64,000 nucleotides of DNA from Meandrina meandrites. Taxonomy: Eukaryota > Cnidaria > Anthozoa > Scleractinia > Meandrinidae. Position numbers and translations under genes: made by a program. Under the pieces are notes generated by a model. The model did no database searches. It was not told the origin of the DNA and worked only from the letters and a program-made list of their open reading frames with translations. The stretch is taken from NCBI GenBank assembly GCA_963693305.1, contig OY855908.1, forward strand, positions 29,592,805 to 29,656,804. Reading direction: 5' to 3'. Of the stretch, positions 10,758 to 23,314 are shown piece after piece (position 1 is the stretch's first letter; every line of letters starts with the position of its first letter).

Positions 10758-10900
10758 TGTTCCCGCGCTTCAGCGTTCCAGCATTCCGGCGGAAAAGTTG
10801 TCGGACGGTGAAGACTGGGCTCCAGTGTAGTTACTGTAATGGCGGCGTATATGTGATTCGTTGTAGAAGACGTTGCCGCTGTTTTAACAGTTTTTTAAAG
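10758..10900 (+). promoter_or_regulatory. Inferred promoter and non-coding exon 1 of the copy 2 zinc-finger gene
   Basis: This block is conserved in all five units. It has a GC-richer stretch (CCCGCGCTTCAGCGTTCCAG) and a YY1-like TAATGGCGGCG with ATG at 10839. It ends TTTTTTAAAG followed by donor GTAAGAGAGT at 10901. The ATG opens only a five-codon ORF. Joining this donor to the acceptor at 20023-20024 gives a 9.1-kb intron, of which 5.4 kb is the later TTAA element. Exon identity is inferred from conservation and splice signals. Confidence 0.5.
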
Positions 10901-11419
10901 GTAAGAGAGTCTTTTAGAATACATTTTTTTCTATCCAGGGCTGTAGAATACAGATCATCTATATCGATGTTTCTGAATAGGAGTACACAGCTCGAAATAA
11001 CCGCAGATCAGTCGCCGCTCGCCGGTCACATAACAATCATTAGCCAAATATAGGAATATTCGCCGTTATTCACTTAGCCAGGGGCATTTTAAGTATATAT
11101 GATTTTTAGAGGTGACTATCAAGATATCATAAAAGGCAAAATAGCGAAAGAAAACATGTGAATAGCAGACATAACTGTTGCCTAGCATGCATGTTACAAA
11201 CAGGTTTAATATACATTGATTGCAAATCAAATTCACCAGCAAGTCAGGTAGTAAAACGGAACAAAAGAAACATTTCAAACATGATAATGACCCGATACCT
11301 TTGTTGACCCTTGCTAACTTATCATCTTGAAATGAGTGGCTCTGGTCTGAAGAGAATTTAAATTTTCTCACTATGACACAGTTTGTCATTGTGCTACATA
11401 TTTTGCATCTGGTAATACT

Positions 11420-12449
11420 AGGCGTAGTCAATCGATAAACCAAATTGAAAAATCAATATCAATCGATAGCCATCAAAGATTGGTATCGATTTCTGATGCC
11501 AATCGATAGAAATCGATAAAGAAATAAAGTTGTGAGTTCGATTGATATCAATTTCTGATAGAATCAGTAACAACTGGTTTATCGAATGTCATCGATTATT
11601 ATCGTTTTGTCATTTTACACGTTAATCATCGACACGATATTGTTTGTGTGATTTTATTGAGTCATTCAATCATCATAGTATGCAATAATTTTACAATTAT
11701 CAACAAAATACTATAGGAACTAAAACCATAACAGGAACAATTTGGCATGTTAATTGATCTTAAGCTTCCTCACAGTTCAAAATAGTACAGGAAGAAGTAG
11801 CAGTGTGCAACCCTCAGCTAGTCTCATTTATAGCAACGCCATAAAGATGAAGCAGAATGAATAACAAAATCAGTGTTTTGTGATTTCTATTAGTTTCATT
11901 TAAGAAAGAAACATACAAATAAATCACAGAGTAAGCCTGCAGTAAGCAAGAAATAAAAAATAATCCAGTAGCACAGTAGAAAGTATGGTACGTTATGCCA
12001 ATAGTGGAGGGCGTCAATTGCCCATGCATATATTGCACTGAGTTGGCAGATTCACTACACGAGATTGCCACAAAAGACATGCAGGAATCAGTAGATAATG
12101 CTGGAACTAGTGGACATATAAAATATTTTTAAATGCCAGAAAACCAAGTGGGATGAACACTCCATCTCAACTACAACATGACTAAATGCCTTTCTCATAT
12201 ACTTGTTTAATAGATAGCATAAGCATATACTTGTTTAATAGATAACAACAACAGCTCAGTAATATGCTAGGAACAACATTCCTTTGGATTATCGATTGTT
12301 ATTAATTATTATCGATTTCTGCCAATTGGTAACTTTTTCTGTGAGTTCAATTGTTATTGATTTCTGATTATGAATCGATAGCAATTGGCGATTGATATCA
12401 AGTGTATCAATTGATTTCTAATATAGATTTCTATCGATTGACTACACCT
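11420..12449. mobile_element. ATCGAT-rich inverted-repeat element, unit 1 copy
   Basis: The ends are inverted (AGGCGTAGTCAATCGATA inward from the left, the same with one change from the right). Each end holds about 150-200 bp dense in ATCGAT and CAATCGATA. The same element is at 57672-58682 (unit 5) and, partly, near 41200-41400 and 49070-49215, so it predates the unit duplications. No transposase seen. Confidence 0.6.
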
Positions 12450-12621
12450 GAGGTAAAAACGGTAATAGGTTGGTCCCTCCTGTTGTACTTGCAATTGTTT
12501 GAACAATAATATAGTGAACAAACTCTACGGGGAGAATGCTACAACATCACATACCCCTGCAGGCCCATCAAAGCCAGCAAACCCTCTTGAGTTTTATACC
12601 CTGCCCCCGGCCTAACCTTAA
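12450..12621. other. Unit 1 sequence up to the TTAA insertion
   Basis: Matches 58690-58855 of unit 5 almost base for base, ending in CGGCCTAACC just before the first TTAA (12618-12621). It gives the left half of the reconstructed empty site. Confidence 0.65.
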
Positions 12622-14166
12622 GAGGGAGTCTCTCTAATTTTCGACCGGTCAGTTCCGGATCGAAAAATCAAATCGCCTGATTCTTTGTGAGGTGAAAGGC
12701 CTTCATGCCAAAGTGACAAAACCACAATATTTTTGGTTCTTGGCTTAAGGTTTTTTCCGCTAGAGCTAAAAATAATTTTGAACGAATTTTGTTCGCGCGC
12801 GACCGAAAATCAAGACGATTGTTTACCTTTTTTAAGCGATTGGTGCAAAGCAAGGACAAACTGTACAGCCATAATTTTTACATAGCAAGAAAGATCTACC
12901 TCTCTTTTATGAGCTGTAGGAGTGTCAAGCAATTTGAAGTTAATCTATTGGCATTCTATGATATTACTCACCCCTACGTTAGGAGGTTCGAGGGACAACC
13001 CGAAAATTGTTCATTTTGTGGACCTCTTTTCTCAGCTGGCGGATAAAATCAAAACATGGCAGTTACATCAATGTAAAGCCTTAACCTTCCCCTACACGAA
13101 TATGTAAAAAAATATTGTCTATGACGCCTTTCCTGTAAATGTCGAGGGGATAATTTTTCCTAATTTTGAGAAATTATCAAAAACAACACCAAATCGCTAA
13201 TTGTTTAAAATTTGAATACCTTGGACCAATACGGGTCTTACATCAAGAAAACTAAAGAAAAGTAAACTAAAACATTAGGGAATAGAAATAAAAAGCCATA
13301 TTCAATAGTGTTTTCAATTTTTAGTTCGCCGTTTCATTTTATTGGGAGGAGAGTGATCATCGGCTCATTAAATATTCACCGCTGAAAAGTGAAATTCGAT
13401 CCAAACCAGAACTGTCAAATTTCATATCGCACTGGCCATCTTAATTTCATTGAATCTCGTTTCAAATCACATTTGTACACAAAACGAATATCCTGAAAAT
13501 GCTATTTTGTTGTTGTGTTTATGTTTAAGCCAAATCTGAGCTTTGAATACGCACTTAGAATACAAACGGAGTTCACTCACGATTTACTCGACCACTGTCA
13601 ACACTGAATCGAAATTCATTTTCCCTGATTGTTGGACTATAAATTGACTTAGTTTACCTGAGTCCCAAAAGGCTTTTCCCCTTTTTCTTTTGACTTTTTC
13701 TGTTAGTGATGCATTTAAATGACCGGTGCAATTTGGAGCTTTGATTCAATGAACGAACTACCAGTCCGGCTCTGGCCCTATCTGTCACGCAACACAGCGG
13801 TGAAATTACCCAGGGTTAGGGAGTACTCATAATTTTCTTGCACATGAGGTCCAATTCCCTTGAAATACTTAAAACGGGGTACATCAGGTGCTCTTACGTT
13901 GGGGTCAACTTCTCCTATCTTCTATTTCTTCTTTGGACCTCTTAAAATGTCACTTAAATTCACGTTTACCCTTTCGGTGGCTGTGTTCGAGATATTTTTG
14001 AAAGGTGCTTTCAAATACCTAAATTTTATCCTTTTGTCTACTTCAACTCATAAAAAAACGTTACCTTTTTATAAAGCTGCAGCCTGAAAAAGATATCCCT
14101 TCTGGGAGAGAACTTCTCATTTTTGTCCGAACGTTTTCGATGATTTAAGCCTAAAATGTTCTTAAA

Positions 14167-14270
14167 CAGGAGCAGACCCAGGATTTTTCTAAGGAGGGGT
14201 GTTTGCAGAATGCCAGTTGTATTAGAAAGCCTTCCCGCACCCCCTGCACCCTCCCCTAGATCCGCCCCTG
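14167..14270. mobile_element. Small hAT-type MITE
   Basis: About 104 bp, opening CAGGAGCAGACCCAGGATT and closing with the reverse complement of CAGGGGCGGATCTAGGGG. CAGGGGCGGATCTAG-type ends are common in animal hAT MITEs. No target duplication could be recognised. Confidence 0.5.
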
Positions 14271-14886
14271 TGAAAATAGTTTTATTTAAACTGATATGTA
14301 CATGTTTACGTCACGTTCATGGGTGAATACAATGTTTGTTCTAGGTCTTATTTGATTAAAGATTCACGACTTGATTCTTAATTTAGTATATACACACATA
14401 TTTGTCACTTAAAACGAATAGGAAAGTATAAAATTTGTTCGTAACCAAATTTCAGCCTTGGGTACGTTCTAAGGATGTTTTTAATTTTTGTCCTTTTTCA
14501 GCCTCTACGTTCTTATAAAAACGATTCTTAGAAAATAGAGCGTACTTTGCTATAGTGACTATAGGGAGATCCCCTCCTTCTTTTTGAAACAGCGGATAAT
14601 CCTATCCACTGGATAAGTACTGATGAAACAAATTAAATAAACAAGTAAGTATCCTTGGTCACTCCTGCAAATAGGAATGGAATCGCGTATCTATATCTCA
14701 CCGACAGCATTTGTATTTATACAGATATTGGGTTATTTTTGAAAGTTCCTATTTGATGGGACTTGTTTTAAAACAAAGCGATATTTAACAGCTGTTGCTT
14801 TATCCCAGGTGATCCTGCCTGATTTAAAGTTGCAGCTAATTGATAGCATTGGCGGATCCCATGGAGGGGATAGTGAGGGAGGCGAT

Positions 14887-15086
14887 TAGCCTGCGCAGCT
14901 GGTGGGATTAGTGGGCACAAGTGAATTTTTCTCGTGCGGGTGAAGCCCGCGTCGCTGAGCGGCCGAGCCGCGAGTGATCTCAACTTGACTCCTCACCAAA
15001 CCCTTCGCTGCTTGGCGGCCAAGACCAAAGCATGCGGCCGCTAAAAAAAGCACTCACTCGCGAAATCCCGCCAGCTACGCAGGCTA
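14887..15086. mobile_element. Palindromic MITE with 8-bp target duplication
   Basis: Arms of about 23 bp (TAGCCTGCGCAGCTGG at left, reverse complement TAGCCTGCGTAGCTGG at right). Flanks GAGGCGAT and GGGGCGAT suggest an 8-bp duplication with one mismatch, hAT-like. It lies inside the long-TIR element and is therefore younger. Confidence 0.6.
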
Positions 15087-15398
15087 GGGGGCGATTTAAT
15101 CTTTCAGTAGGGTAACTTTTAAGTTTTTGGCCACCAGCTTGTACGCAAATAAGTAGATGAAATAACCGGTTTTTTGATGATTGAAGGACCAAGGCAGTGC
15201 TATTTTATGGCAGCATTAGCGGTTATTTTTTCAATACCACCACCTTAATTGTACCCAAGTTTGGATCCCGCACTGAGTAGGTCAAAATAAATTCTTATTG
15301 AATAATCCAGACGAAAACTGGAGGATGTTGGATGGGACCACATAGTTTTCTGAAGAACGAAGTGGGGATCAACCGTAATTGACAGGGATTAAGAGGGT

Positions 15399-15419
15399 GG
15401 GGGGGGGGGGGGGGGGGGG
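15399..15419 (+). repeat. Poly-G tract
   Basis: An uninterrupted run of about 20 G, preceded by GGGTG. It has G-quadruplex potential and is a likely length-variable site or assembly risk. Confidence 0.8.
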
Positions 15420-17990
15420 ACCAGAAAAAAAGTCTAAGAATTTCATGTGGCGGTGGGATCGCCGTAAATAACTTGAACCGTGCCAATTGATCGCCTCCTT
15501 TTATGCTATTATTATGTTTTGGCTTCTGCGTGCTCTTATCCAGGCACGATCTCATCGAATAAATAGTCGTTGTGAAATGGCTTGAAATTGTTTAAGTTCT
15601 ATTATTTCAAATGTTAAAGTTTCATGTGTCAAATTCTTTAAAGATGTATTTTAATAAGAGCCAATGGAAACGTTTGTTCAACGCGGCCGAACGGTGCGAT
15701 ATTATTGAAAACAACAACAACAGCAACAATCACGATTGTTGATCTTTTTCCATGCGAGATAGAAACTTCCTCTTCAGGTTCAATTCATTAGAGATGTTGT
15801 CAACTTATTTGAGGCTCTCTGCAGTTCTTCGTAGAGCACCGTTACTCGCTCTTGAGCTTTCTGAAAATATTTCAGCTCATCACTTGCGAACAGTTTTTTG
15901 GTATGGTGTTCTCTACATCATGATATAGAACCTTTCGATTGCTGTCGGTGAATGATAACAAATCGGCTGCGCAATTCAAGGCGTCCTTGACAGCTTACTG
16001 CCATCCGCACTTGCAATGAACTTGATATTTTGTGGTGGCTTGGAAAGGAGGGGGCGGGGATCATGAAAGCTTCCACCACGAATGAGGGGGGATCATTCAA
16101 ATGCTATATACTTTATGGGAAGATCAGGTGAATGCTACGGTGTAGCAACAAAAAATCCCCCGCACCCCCCCTCCCCCCTCCCCGCTCCAGACGATAAATA
16201 ATGACCGGTCCCTTAAACACAGTTAAAATAATAGTTATGTCAGTCATAGTGTGCACATTACACATAACATCATCCAACAGATAGAGCAAAGGTACGAAAA
16301 AGCTTCATTGCCCAGCATTACATTTCTTGCTTTGGCTGAGGCACTGCTAACGATTATTTACTTTTTGGATAACCTTATTATAAGATCGACTGTATAAGCA
16401 CATTTTCATCTGTTGCAAATATGGCCGGCTATTCTGAATTAAACCCAAAAAGGTGTTGAATATCTATCTCACAAAACTTGCAACATACTACACTACAAGC
16501 ACACTCCACCACCACTCATCTCTTCAGACTTTTCAAGCTTTCTATACCCTCTTTATATTTGTCCCTTATAATATGCAATCCTTGTTCCAAAATGCACACT
16601 ACATCCAAATTTCCGCAGTACTTTCATAGCTCTGACTACACCAAATAATTACAAATCAAACAAGCAAAAATTATTGTTTTTCTGTCCTGTGCACTTCTAC
16701 AATATTTTCTAGACAGCTTTGTTCTAGGGATTCGAGGCAACATTTTAAACGATGATGAAAACTGATATTCTCAATGAGCTTCAATTGCAAGAGTGGTCTT
16801 GTTTCACCCCTTAGCGTTCGGTGACAGATAGGGCCAGAACCGGACTGGCAGCTCGTTGATTGAATCAAAGCTCCTAATTGCACCGGTCATTTAAATGCAT
16901 CACCAACAGAAAAAGTCAAAAGAAAAAGGCGAAAAGCCTTTTGGAACTCAGGTAAACTAAGTCAATTTATAGTACAACAATCAGAGAAAATGAATTTCGA
17001 TTCAGTGTTGACAGTGGTCGAGTAAATCGTGAGTGAACTCCGTTTGTATTCTAAGTGCATATTCAAAGCTCAGATTTTGCTTAAACTTAAACACAACAAC
17101 AAAATAGCATTCTCGGGATATTCGTTTTGTGTACAAATGTGATTTGAAACGAGATTCAATGAAATTAAGATGGCCAGTGCGATATGAAATTTGACAGTTC
17201 TGGTTTGGATCGAATTTCACTTTTCAGCGGTGAATATTTAATGAGCCGATGATCACTCTCCTCCCAATTAAATGAAACGGCGAACTAAAAATTGAAAACA
17301 CTATTGAATATGGCTTTTTATTTCTATTCCCTAATGTTTAGTTTACTTTTCTTTAGTTTTCTTGATGTAAGACCCGTATTGGTCCAAGGTATTCAAATTT
17401 TAAACAATTAGCGATTTGGTGTTGTTTTTGATAATTTCTCAAAAATAGGAAAAATTATCCCCTCGACATTTACAGGAAAGGCGTCATAGACAATATTTTT
17501 TTACATATTCGTGTAGGAGAAGGTTAAGACTTTGCATTGATGTGACTGCCATGTTTTGATTTTATCCGCCAGCTGAGAAAAGAGGTCCACAAAATGAACA
17601 ATTTTCGGGTTGTCCCTTGAGCCTCCTAACGTGGGGGTGAGTAATATCATAGAATGCCAATAGATTAACTTCAAATTGCTTGACACTCCTACAACTCATA
17701 AAAGAGAGGTAGATCTTTCTTGCTATGTAAAAATTATGGCTGTACAGTTTGTCCTTGCTTTGCACCGATCGCTTAAAAAAGGTAAACAATCGTCTTGATT
17801 TTCGGTCGCGCGCGAGCAAAATTCGGTCAAAATTATTTTTAGCTCTAGCGGAAAAAACCTGAAGCCAAGAACCAAAAAGATTGTGGTTTTGTCACTTTGG
17901 CATGAAGGCCTTTCACCTCACAAAAAATCAGGCGATTTGATTTTTCGATCCGGAACCGACCGGTCGAAAATTAGAGAGACTCCCTCTTAA

Positions 17991-19718
17991 CACTGACAGC
18001 AAGGACAATGAGGGGTGGTAGATGGACAAGGTCCACGTGGCGGTCAATGGACTGGGTCCACAAGAGTAGTCCTCCATGGACTTGGGTCCGTGTTTTGTAT
18101 ACATTGTGTCTGGTTTGCTATTCAGGCCGACCAGAGTGCCATTCTACAGTCTGCATTTGTTGCACACTGAATTTTGGCAGATCTTTTTGGTCTAAAAGGC
18201 CTAAACAATCATTTTCCAAAATTCCTAGTGTTCTAGATATTGTGATAGTGATTTCTGTCAAATAAAAGCAAATTTCAGTCATCAAAATGTCTGCCATGTT
18301 GACTACAAGGTAGTGACAGTGGCTTTTTAGGCGATGTTGTTGACAAGACATATGAGGGCATAGGACTTTATTTCTGCAGTTGCATGATTTATTGGACTTT
18401 GACTCAACACCAATGTCAGTGATAAGCCACTGTTACTAGAACACTAAGCGAAACGAAACTTTATATTGACATGACAGACCATAGTTTCAAAACTCAGTTC
18501 AACAAACACAAGATTTCATTGAAGCATCACAAGCATTTACACAACACCGTGCTATCAAAATACGAGCCTAAAGGACAGTAACACCAATTTCTCAATCAAG
18601 TGTCAGTTGTCATGTGAGCAAGTCCATTGAAGGGAAACCAGTCACACTGCAATAATTATTATAAAGGCTGATTAAATTAAGAAAGGCAGAATAAAATTTC
18701 ATATCATAAAGGCTGAACAAATTAAGAAAGGCTGAATATAGCTTCATATAATTTATTGCCCATTAAGTTACCAATGCTCAAACCAATGTACCACATGATT
18801 GACGTTTACGTATTGTTTCCTTTGTTCCGTTTTATTGGTTAATTTGATTACTTGATTTTTTGCCCTATCTGGATTTGCATCAGTATATTTTACCCGTTTA
18901 CATGTTTGCAAGCCAACATTTGCACATTCTTTTAAATGTTTTATTTTGTTGTTTTGCCTTTCGTGATATTCATCTCTGAAAATTATACTAAAACAATTAT
19001 TTGCCTCATTCATAGTGAATCTCAGGGAATAATAGGTATTGTTAAATATTGATGATGTATGGGTTGTTTTCTGGGAGGTATGGTGGCCTAATGGTTAGTG
19101 TGCTTGACTCCGCATTGAGCGGACTGGATTCGAGCCCTGGCTAGAATCAGTTCATTGTGCTCTTGTGTAAGACAATTAGCTCTCGTGGTGCATCTCTCTG
19201 CCCAGGTGTATAACTGGGTACTGGTGAATTTCTTGCTGGGGTAACCCTGCAATGGTTCAGCCTCACATCTATTGGGGAGGAGGGGAGACATACTGATAAA
19301 CTTAAAATACTAGTAAAAATGCTCTTGTAATCTCTATTTCGGATCATTCCAAGGCCATTCTTTATTACTTTCCTAAACACCCAAGCTTCAACGCATTCAA
19401 AAGTCTGCAGTACGTCTTGCCATGAGATGCAAACTTTCAGAAAGTGTGATACCATTTTAAAGGAACCAAGACTTGCTCCCAGTTGAGCGCAGAAATGATT
19501 TTAAGATTCTACTTATAATTTATAAAATCTTGCATGACCAATCCACTGACTACCTGGAATCTCTTATTTAGGAATGTTGTCCACCGAAGTTACGATGGGC
19601 AGTTACGATGGCAGCGCTTTTTCTTTTGCCGCACCAAAAGTCCATACCCGGGGACATTAAGAAAGCAAAGACCTTTTAGCTCTGTTTCAAAAATAGTCTT
19701 GGCGCACAACCTGTCACA
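17991..19718. repeat. Upstream block of zinc-finger copy 2
   Basis: Continuation of unit 1 after the TTAA element. Homologous to 49390-51096 (upstream of copy 5) and 58850-60122 (end of unit 5). From about 19036 it is almost identical to 50416-51096. It lies within the inferred first intron of copy 2. Confidence 0.7.
19074..19290 (+). mobile_element. tRNA-derived SINE fragment
   Basis: Contains TGGCCTAATGGTTAGTG (pol III A-box type) and GGATTCGAGCCC (B-box type), then the CCAGGTGTATAACTGGGTAC domain seen in the full SINE at 41470. Truncated and diverged; shared with 50454-50670, so it predates that duplication. Confidence 0.7.
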
Positions 19719-20077
19719 AGTTTTACTTTACTTTACTTTACATAGGTATTCGCTTTTTAACTTTCTTCATAAAAATTCAAGGCTGTTTTCTTTTTATATC
19801 GTGAGAAGTTGACAACTCTCTCTCTAGTTTTCCAAACGTTCACAACAATTTCTACCTGGTCGTTTCATAAATTATGAAAACAATGTATCAAGGATAGTTT
19901 TGAAATACAGAGAGTGTGTACCAGGGCTCCTTCCCCTTTCCTTGTTCTCTCCATGAGTACAGGTTTTGACTGACCGACCCACCGCCTGATCACTGATACC
20001 AATTTTCTGCAATCATTTTCTTAGGAATACGCAGAAGCATCCACCTTGACATCAGAGTTTACTTAACTAACAACGCC
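19719..20077 (+). promoter_or_regulatory. Unit 2 intron end, acceptor and leader
   Basis: Same arrangement as unit 1. AG acceptor at 20023-20024, 53-nt leader, then ATG. Begins with an ACTTTACTTTACTTTACAT tract resembling the SINE 3-prime tail. Confidence 0.65.
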
Positions 20078-21379
20078 ATGCCTCGCCTGAAGGGTGCCAA
20101 ATGTTACGCTCCTGCTGGCGATAGCGAAAATGTTACTGGACATGAAGTGATAGGGAATATGCCAGTTTACAAGCATCGTGAACAAACACATAGTGGATTG
20201 AAGCGGTATGCATGCAAGTATTGTAAAAAGCGTTTTAACCATTCAAAAGATTGCAAGAACCATGAACGAACACATACAGGAGAGAAGCCGTACACATGCA
20301 AGCACTGTAATAAGAGCTTTAGCCGGTCGTCAAATTGCAAGACTCACGAACGAACACATACAGGGGAGAAGCCGTTTTCATGCAAGCATTGCAATAAGTG
20401 CTTTAGCACTTTGACTCATCGCAAGACACACGAACGAACACATACAGGAGAGAAGCCTTTTTCATGTAAGCATTGTAAAAAGAGCTTTAGCGCTGTATCA
20501 GCCCGTAAGACACATGAACGAACACATACAGGAGAGAAGCCGTTTTCATGTAAGCATTGTAAAAAGAGGTTTAGCGATGTATCAGCCCGTAAGAAACATG
20601 AACGGACACATACAGGAGAGAAGCCGTTTTCATGTAAACATTGTAATAAGTGCTTTAGCATCTCGACGAATTGCAAGACGCACGAACGAACACATACAGG
20701 AGAGAAGCCGTACACATGCAAGCACTGTAAAAAGAGCTTTAGCGATGTATCAGCCTGCAAGGCACATGAACGATTACATACAGGAGAGAAGCCGTACATA
20801 TGCAAGCACTGTAATAAGAGCTTTAGCGAATCGTCAAGTTGCAGGAAACATGAACGAACACATACAGGAGAGAAGCCGTTTTCATGCAAGCACTGTAATA
20901 AGAGCTTTAGTCAATCGTCAAATTGCATGAAACACGAACGAACACATACAGGAGAGAAGCCGTTTTCATGCAAGCATTGTAGTAAGAGCTTTAGCCAATC
21001 GTCAAATTGCAAGACACACGAACGAACACATACAGGAGAGAAGCCGTTTTCATGCAAACATTGTAATGAGTGCTTCACCCAATCGTCACTTTGCAAGAGA
21101 CATGACCGAACACACACGGGGGTGAAACCATACTCATGCAAGCACTGTAATAAGAGCTTTACCCGATCATCAAACTGCAAGACCCATGAAAAGCGACACC
21201 TTCAAGAACCAACAGCAACTTCCTTTGGGAAAAAGTCCCGTATATTGTCCTCCTTGACTGAAGTGAATTCAAGCCAAGTTGAAAGCCTCACCTGTTGGAT
21301 TTGTCAGGAGGAATTTAGTAGTAAGGCCTGTATCGTCCAACATTACGATGATCATATGAGAAAGGTAATGCTTTCTTAA
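20078..21379 (+). CDS. C2H2 zinc-finger protein, copy 2 (12 array fingers + C-terminal finger)
   Basis: A 433-aa protein with the family layout: N-terminus 1-45, twelve 28-residue fingers from Cys46 to about residue 374, and a CWIC finger at 406 with two His in an x3 spacing. All array fingers keep C2H2 ligands. Helix position 4 is Cys in most fingers but Arg in fingers 3, 4 and 5 (LTHRKTH, VSARKTH, VSARKKH). The linker after the array lacks 11 residues (the SQEKSLKQGR segment plus one) that the other copies have. Fingers 1-9 are identical in protein sequence to those of the copy 5 gene. The inferred first exon is about 10758-10900. Likely a sequence-specific nuclear factor; target unknown. 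Confidence 0.9.
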   Translation: MPRLKGAKCYAPAGDSENVTGHEVIGNMPVYKHREQTHSGLKRYACKYCKKRFNHSKDCKNHERTHTGEKPYTCKHCNKSFSRSSNCKTHERTHTGEKPFSCKHCNKCFSTLTHRKTHERTHTGEKPFSCKHCKKSFSAVSARKTHERTHTGEKPFSCKHCKKRFSDVSARKKHERTHTGEKPFSCKHCNKCFSISTNCKTHERTHTGEKPYTCKHCKKSFSDVSACKAHERLHTGEKPYICKHCNKSFSESSSCRKHERTHTGEKPFSCKHCNKSFSQSSNCMKHERTHTGEKPFSCKHCSKSFSQSSNCKTHERTHTGEKPFSCKHCNECFTQSSLCKRHDRTHTGVKPYSCKHCNKSFTRSSNCKTHEKRHLQEPTATSFGKKSRILSSLTEVNSSQVESLTCWICQEEFSSKACIVQHYDDHMRKVMLS

Positions 21380-21639
21380 ATGATATTTTAAGCCACAGAG
21401 CCCGTCTGTAGATCTGCCCCGTCTGTCGGTTTGTCAATCTGTGTTTACCATTTACTAAAAATTTTGAAAATCTCGGTTGGGTTGATTTCCGTTCGGGGAG
21501 ACCGCGTTACATTAAGAAACAAGTCTCGTTCGGTGCAGGCTCCTCTCTGTTCTGTGTCTGTTGCTCCTTGAATCTCCCGGGAAAGATGTTGGTGTTGCAT
21601 CGTAGAGTTCTCTGTTGACGAGGAAAATCTGATAACTTA

Positions 21640-22054
21640 GGGCCTTTTCATATGAGCCCGGTAACCGGGCTGGCTCGGTTGCCAGGACGAATTTTATCGT
21701 CTGTTCATATGAGAAATGTTAGCACGGTCGACCGGGATGATATTAAAGAAACAAAAGCAAAATGCATGACGCCACATAAACTTGTATCGTTCCCGTTTAT
21801 CATAGCTTTGTCGACTCCAGATCTTGTAAATTAAGTAATAAAGCTAATTCGAATACATTTGAAGTGGCAATGCATACAACCCGTTCACCGGGTTGGCGGG
21901 GGAAAATTTTCATCCCGGTTGCCGAGAAATCTCGGTAACCGGGCTGACCCACCTTCTCGTGTAAGCACATCGAAATTTTTACAAAAGAAATAGGAGTGAG
22001 GCGAGGTCTCGGTAACCGGGCTATCCTGGTCAACCCGGCTCATATGAATAGGCC
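21640..22054. mobile_element. 415-bp MITE with TTA target duplication
   Basis: Ends GGGCCTTTTCATATGAGCC and inverted GGCCTATTCATATGAGCC. TTA on both sides (21637-21639, 22055-22057), while unit 1 has a single copy in CTTAGAACATG. Three-base TTA targets suggest PIF/Harbinger mobilisation. The arms are rich in CCCGGTAACCGGG palindromes. Confidence 0.75.
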
Positions 22055-23254
22055 TTAAGAATGTACGATAGCGAAATTGATATTCTTGCAGTAGCTGCTA
22101 TAAACCCTAAACACTCGCCTGTGAAGAACTTACCGAAAACTGACCGCCATTTTAGTTGAAGCTTAGCAAGGAACCGAGAGAGGCCTGGCTGTGAAAAAGA
22201 CCTCGAAAGGCTCAATGGGACTGGTAAGAATGCTAGAAATCCGTAAAAGAAACACAAATTTCCATTGGGAACGTTTCCTCTGGGGAAACAGCACTACCCT
22301 TTCAGCAATTCCGTTTATTTCGGAAATTTTTCATTGGAACGAACCGAAAAGTCGTGTTTCATTAGCTTCCCAACCCGAATTTGCGGAAATTTCTGTCAAT
22401 GGTAAACACGCCACAAGTCTCTTTTTTCTTCTTTGTTAATTTTCACCTTTTGCCACCGTTTTAAGCATAAGATATCTGCAAATCGTTTTGCAGCTACCAT
22501 AAACGCTGCCATGATAAACCTCTTGTTGGTTTGCAGTATGAGATTATATTATCATGTGATTGCACATTGATGTATAAAGTTGTTTTGCTCATTCTGTCAT
22601 TTTCTGTGGCAGAGTTTTTTAGCTTTCGTCTCGAGTTAAGTGTAACATCGCTTTTTTCAGCAAACGTGTGCAGAATAGGGATGTGTATATTCAGCAGACT
22701 TTTAATGAAGACGTTGTTAGACTGACGGACGGAAAAAGCTAGTTCACTAATAACCCTGTTCATGTTGTTTCTATGTTGTTTTTCGTCCATTTCTTCTCTT
22801 TATTATTCAGCGGCTTGTCAGTAACGGGTTTATAAAAATTAGATATTATTATTTTTAATATTTTAAATTCAGTGCAAATTTCGTGCGTTACGGATATGCT
22901 GCATGTGTTTATGTGTTTATGTTCACAGTGCTAGCTGCATTGTACGCAGAACATATGTGAACGATATTGGGGACCTTCAGATCGGAATACGAGATCGAGT
23001 ACGAAGACGGCTTTCAAATTTCAATCCAATTACCAGAGCCCTCGCCCCTTCCTATTGCTGACCAGTTGAAAAGGAGACTGGATATGAGATTGGTGTGAAA
23101 TGTGATAATCGAAAGCATAAGCACTAGGTGTAAACAGTCGTACTCGTATTCAATTTCGTGTTCGTGCTCCGATTTCATGATCTCTATCTCTTCAACCAGT
23201 GTTAGGATTTTATCAGCCTTTCTTAGGTTACCTAACCTCCTATGCAGACATTTC

Positions 23255-23314
23255 TTTGGCTCGTCACGCACTCCACCTCATCGTTCGCCGAGGAGGAGTG
23301 CGTGACGAACCAAA
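23255..23314. repeat. Conserved hairpin, unit 2 copy
   Basis: Same 20-nt arms as at 7704-7763, with GTCACGCACTCC and GGAGTGCGTGAC intact. Confidence 0.7.

Larger units (their letters stand above)
13807..16802. other. Interior of the long-TIR element
   Basis: About 3 kb of unique-looking sequence with smaller insertions (14167-14270 and 14887-15086) and C/G homopolymers. No catalytic motif or domain could be read in any ORF. It may be captured genomic sequence or a decayed transposase region. Confidence 0.5.
12622..17986. mobile_element. 5.37-kb DNA element with about 1.18-kb terminal inverted repeats and TTAA duplication
   Basis: The element begins GAGGGAGTCTCTCTAATTTT and ends with its reverse complement. 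The two arms (12622 to about 13806 and about 16803 to 17986) stay alignable for about 1.18 kb with scattered substitutions. TTAA flanks both sides (12618-12621, 17987-17990). Unit 5 at about 58845-58860 shows one copy of the site (ATAA), so the duplication is directly supported. TTAA targets are typical of piggyBac and Kolobok transposases. None of the interior ORFs resembles a transposase, so it is non-autonomous. Matching 85-codon ORFs in the two arms start at TTG and are probably by-products. Confidence 0.8.

Noticed and set aside
12789..13046. 85-codon ORF present in both arms of the TTAA element (partner 17562-17819)
   Set aside because: Starts at TTG, has no recognisable domain and is duplicated only because the arms are inverted repeats. 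Conservation between arms is no higher than in flanking arm sequence by eye.
19147..19455. 102-codon minus-strand ORF, identical at 50527-50835
   Set aside because: Identity comes from the recent unit 2/unit 5 exchange. Part of it is SINE antisense and the third copy near 59700 does not keep the frame.
20078..21180. CRISPR-like regular repeats
   Set aside because: The 84-bp periodicity is in-frame C2H2 coding sequence in an animal genome, not a repeat-spacer array.
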